This document shows, piece after piece, positions 5,911-7,855 of a stretch of DNA of 7,855 nt (its first letter is position 1; each line of letters begins with the position of its first letter). The stretch lies in the NCBI GenBank assembly GCA_964544115.1, contig CAZJBP010000163.1, forward strand, positions 1-7,855, read 5' to 3'. The notes under the pieces were generated by a model. That model made no database searches. It was given only the letters and a program-made list of their open reading frames with translations, and was not told the DNA's origin. Source of the stretch: CAZJBP01 sp964544115. GTDB taxonomy: Bacteria; Verrucomicrobiota; Kiritimatiellia; UBA8416; JADHWI01. A program made the position numbers and the translations under genes.

Positions 5911-7091
5911 GGTTGAACAGTTCCTTCGGTGGGGGGCTGCAGCACAGGCCGCGGCCGCGCCGCGACGAACGTGTCATAGGATTCCAGCGGCTGCCGTTGA
6001 AGGAGCCGAGCGAACAGCATCTCGTAGAAATCGGTCACGGTATCCCAGTTGTAGTAATCCGTAATGCGGGCGTGCGCGCGTCGCCGCAGGCCCTCGACCT
6101 CGGCGGGGGCGTCGACGAGCTGCTGCAGGCGCTCGCGCAGCGACTCCACCGGCGTGCCGCCGGTAAAGTGAGCTCCCTCGCCGCCGATCACTTCCATGTT
6201 CACGGTGCTGTCCCGCACGAGCACGGCGTTGCCGAAGCCCAGCTGGTCGAGCAGCGCGGGGCGGGTGCCGTCGATGGCCGAGGGCTGCACGTACAGGTAC
6301 GCGTGGGAGCTGAGTTCGGCATAGGCCTCGCCAAACACGTAGCCAGTGAACACCACCCGGTCGTCGGCCCGCTCGCGCAGCTGGCGCTTGTAGTCGTCGG
6401 CGTACGGGGCGTCGCCCACGACCACGAGCTTCATGTCCGTCTTCACGCCGCGGAACGCCTCCAGCAGGATGTGAATGGCGTTCTCCGGCACGAAGCGGCC
6501 GACGTACAGGACGTACCGGCGCGGGAGCAGGCCGAAGCGCGCCAGGGCGTTGGTCGCCTCGGTGCGCGCGATGTTCGCGCCGTACGGCACGAACACGGTT
6601 TCAATGCCGTACTCGCGGCGGTAGCGATCGCGGATGGCCACGGCATCGGCGACGACCGCCGACGGCGTGACCGTCGCCACCCGCTCGCACACCTTCTGGT
6701 ACCAGCGAGCGAACGCGCCCCACTTCTCCCGCGCCCAATCCTCGCCATCCACGTTGAGCAGCGTCCGGCTGCCGGCCAGCCTCGGCAGCCAGACCAGCGG
6801 CGCGTTGCCGACGATGCAGTAGTAGGCGATGTCATACCGCTGGGTCAGGGCGTGCAGCGAGGAGAGCAGCGTGTGCGTGAGCGTTTCCAGGTGCTTGGTC
6901 CGGATGCACGGCAGCGAGACCAGCCGCACGCCCTTGTAGGCGCCCTTGACATCGCGGATGAAGTGGCGGCGGTTGTAGACCGTGACCGAGTGGCCGCGCG
7001 CGGCCAGCCGCACGCCGAGCTGTTCGTAGAACGTCTCGAACCCGCTGTAGCGCGCGGGAATGCCGCGGGAGCCGATGAGGGCGATCTTCAT
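5907..7091 (-). CDS. Glycosyltransferase with DUF1972 N-terminal domain and GT4-type C-terminal domain
   Basis: A 394-residue cytoplasmic GT-B-fold enzyme, predicted to add a sugar, often rhamnose in this family, to a growing exopolysaccharide on its lipid carrier. The N-terminal DUF1972 domain is plain from IGSRGIPARYSGFETFYEQL (6-25) and continues through NVDGEDWAREKWG (113-125). The C-terminal half has the GT4 nucleotide-sugar fold: YVGRFVPENAIHILLEAF (196-213), VVVGDAPY (223-230), VFTGYVFG (247-254) and DGTRPALLDQLGFGNAVL (274-291). The usual E-x7-E pair of GT4 enzymes appears as D274 and D282. GGAGAG lies nine bases before the ATG at 7091. The gene overlaps its upstream and downstream neighbours by four bases each (ATGA). 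The neighbouring dTDP-rhamnose genes make dTDP-rhamnose a reasonable but unproven donor. Confidence 0.92.
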   Translation of the reverse strand: MKIALIGSRGIPARYSGFETFYEQLGVRLAARGHSVTVYNRRHFIRDVKGAYKGVRLVSLPCIRTKHLETLTHTLLSSLHALTQRYDIAYYCIVGNAPLVWLPRLAGSRTLLNVDGEDWAREKWGAFARWYQKVCERVATVTPSAVVADAVAIRDRYRREYGIETVFVPYGANIARTEATNALARFGLLPRRYVLYVGRFVPENAIHILLEAFRGVKTDMKLVVVGDAPYADDYKRQLRERADDRVVFTGYVFGEAYAELSSHAYLYVQPSAIDGTRPALLDQLGFGNAVLVRDSTVNMEVIGGEGAHFTGGTPVESLRERLQQLVDAPAEVEGLRRRAHARITDYYNWDTVTDFYEMLFARLLQRQPLESYDTFVAARPRPVLQPPTEGTVQP

Positions 7092-7855
7092 GCGGCCGTT
7101 CTCTCCGCCAGCCGTCGGGCCACGGGCCCCTCCATGAAGTCCTGCAGGCGGGCCTGATAGGCGGCCGGGCTGAACTCTTCATTGTACCTCACCCGGGCGG
7201 AGGCGCACAACCGGGCGTAGCGTGCGGGGTCATCGAAGAGCGCCCGGATGTTTCGGGCCATCGCGCCCGGGTCGGCAAAGGAGTCGACGATGCCGTCGCG
7301 GTCGTGGCTGACGATGTCGGCCAGCCCTCCGGCCCCGGTCGTGAGCACGGGGATTCCCAGTGAGAAGCTCTCAGCGGCAGAAAGTCCGAACGGTTCATCC
7401 CAGGCGGACGGCACGAGCGTCAGGGACGCCATGCGCCAGAGGGCGGCGGTCGCCGGCGGCGGCTGGTAGCCGTGGGCGACGACATTGCGCAACCCCTGCG
7501 CCCGGGCGGCAGCCGTCCAGCTCTGCGCTTCGGGCCCGGCGCCGATGGCGTGCACCTCCATCTCGGGGAGGGCCGCGGCCAGGGGCAGCAGACGCCAGAT
7601 GCCCTTGGCGTCAAGCATGGCGCCGACGTAGACAAGCCGCCGCGGCCGGCCGACGGCTGCCGGTTCTCCGGCTGCCAGGGCGGCCAGGTCCTGCGCCGCA
7701 TTCGGGAGTACGTGCACGTCGGATGCGGGCAGTCCAAGCCGCACATGGACGCCGGCCACGTGCCGGCTGACCGCGACGAACAGGTCGGCCTCAAATCCCA
7801 GCTGCCGGCCCCGCAGCGGCTCTGCCCAGCGGAGAGCCACGGTCGCTGCGCTGGC
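7088..7855 (-). CDS. Glycosyltransferase family 4 protein, N-terminus cut by right window edge
   Basis: Only the C-terminal 255 residues are visible; the frame stays open through base 7855, and the GTG at 7840 is just an internal valine codon. What is present is mainly the donor-binding half of a GT-B glycosyltransferase: VAVSRHVAG, where the acceptor domain hands over to the second domain, LVYVGAMLDAKGIWRLLPL, VHAIGAGPE, VVAHGYQPP, and the signature SAWDEPFGLSAAESFSLGIPVL with the E-x7-E pair intact (codons near 7370-7396). It ends in TGA overlapping the next start as ATGA, so it is cotranscribed with the DUF1972 glycosyltransferase and probably acts on the same glycan. Donor and acceptor cannot be deduced. 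Confidence 0.9.
   Translation of the reverse strand, partial: ASAATVALRWAEPLRGRQLGFEADLFVAVSRHVAGVHVRLGLPASDVHVLPNAAQDLAALAAGEPAAVGRPRRLVYVGAMLDAKGIWRLLPLAAALPEMEVHAIGAGPEAQSWTAAARAQGLRNVVAHGYQPPPATAALWRMASLTLVPSAWDEPFGLSAAESFSLGIPVLTTGAGGLADIVSHDRDGIVDSFADPGAMARNIRALFDDPARYARLCASARVRYNEEFSPAAYQARLQDFMEGPVARRLAERTAA

Noticed and set aside
5913..7157. A 414-residue open frame on the + strand opposite the DUF1972 glycosyltransferase.
   Set aside because: It has biased composition rich in His, Arg, Gln and Val without recognisable motifs, and is exactly antisense to a strongly supported gene; GC-rich DNA often gives such mirror frames.
1..7855. CRISPR arrays, tRNA or rRNA genes, insertion sequences, toxin-antitoxin or defence genes.
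   Set aside because: No spaced identical repeats, cloverleaf-like segments, transposase motifs or defence signatures were seen on either strand.
3249..7855. A PEP-CTERM-type substrate for the exosortase.
   Set aside because: No protein in the window ends with a sorting motif followed by a hydrophobic helix and a basic tail.

Overview
The window is GC-rich bacterial DNA with tightly packed genes. It has two parts: two rightward genes at the left end, and a leftward block that fills the rest.

Left part, + strand (1-1170). The C-terminal half of a PLP-dependent cysteine synthase runs in from the left edge. It is followed by a 129-base gap holding a plausible sigma70-type promoter and a small leader hairpin. 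Next comes a superoxide reductase carrying an N-terminal rubrerythrin-type rubredoxin domain. A strong, probably bidirectional terminator hairpin separates this part from the convergent leftward genes.

Right part, - strand (1204-7855), read from right to left. A glycosyltransferase (GT4 type, cut by the window edge), a DUF1972/GT4 glycosyltransferase, an exosortase fused to an EpsI domain, and an RmlD-type dTDP-4-dehydrorhamnose reductase are chained by three 4-base ATGA stop/start overlaps. An 83-base gap with a degenerate 7-base repeat leads to an RmlC-type dTDP-4-dehydrorhamnose 3,5-epimerase. A 224-base gap with a striking concentric palindrome then precedes an MFS transporter. The chain looks like part of an exopolysaccharide locus: RmlC and RmlD make dTDP-L-rhamnose, the glycosyltransferases build the glycan at the cytoplasmic face, and the exosortase/EpsI protein sits in the inner membrane. 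Exosortase loci commonly pair polysaccharide synthesis with sorting of PEP-CTERM-like proteins. No such substrate protein, and no RmlA or RmlB, is in the window.

The organism is probably an uncultured Gram-negative-type bacterium, since exosortases are almost confined to bacteria with an outer membrane. Superoxide reductase points to an anaerobic or microaerophilic life. The combination would suit Planctomycetota, Verrucomicrobiota or related lineages, but this placement is a low-confidence inference.

I did not find a clearly new multi-gene system. The best candidates for a second look are the 50-base concentric palindrome upstream of the MFS gene, the heptad array before rmlC, the four-cysteine insertion in the exosortase-EpsI fusion, and the rubredoxin-superoxide reductase architecture.
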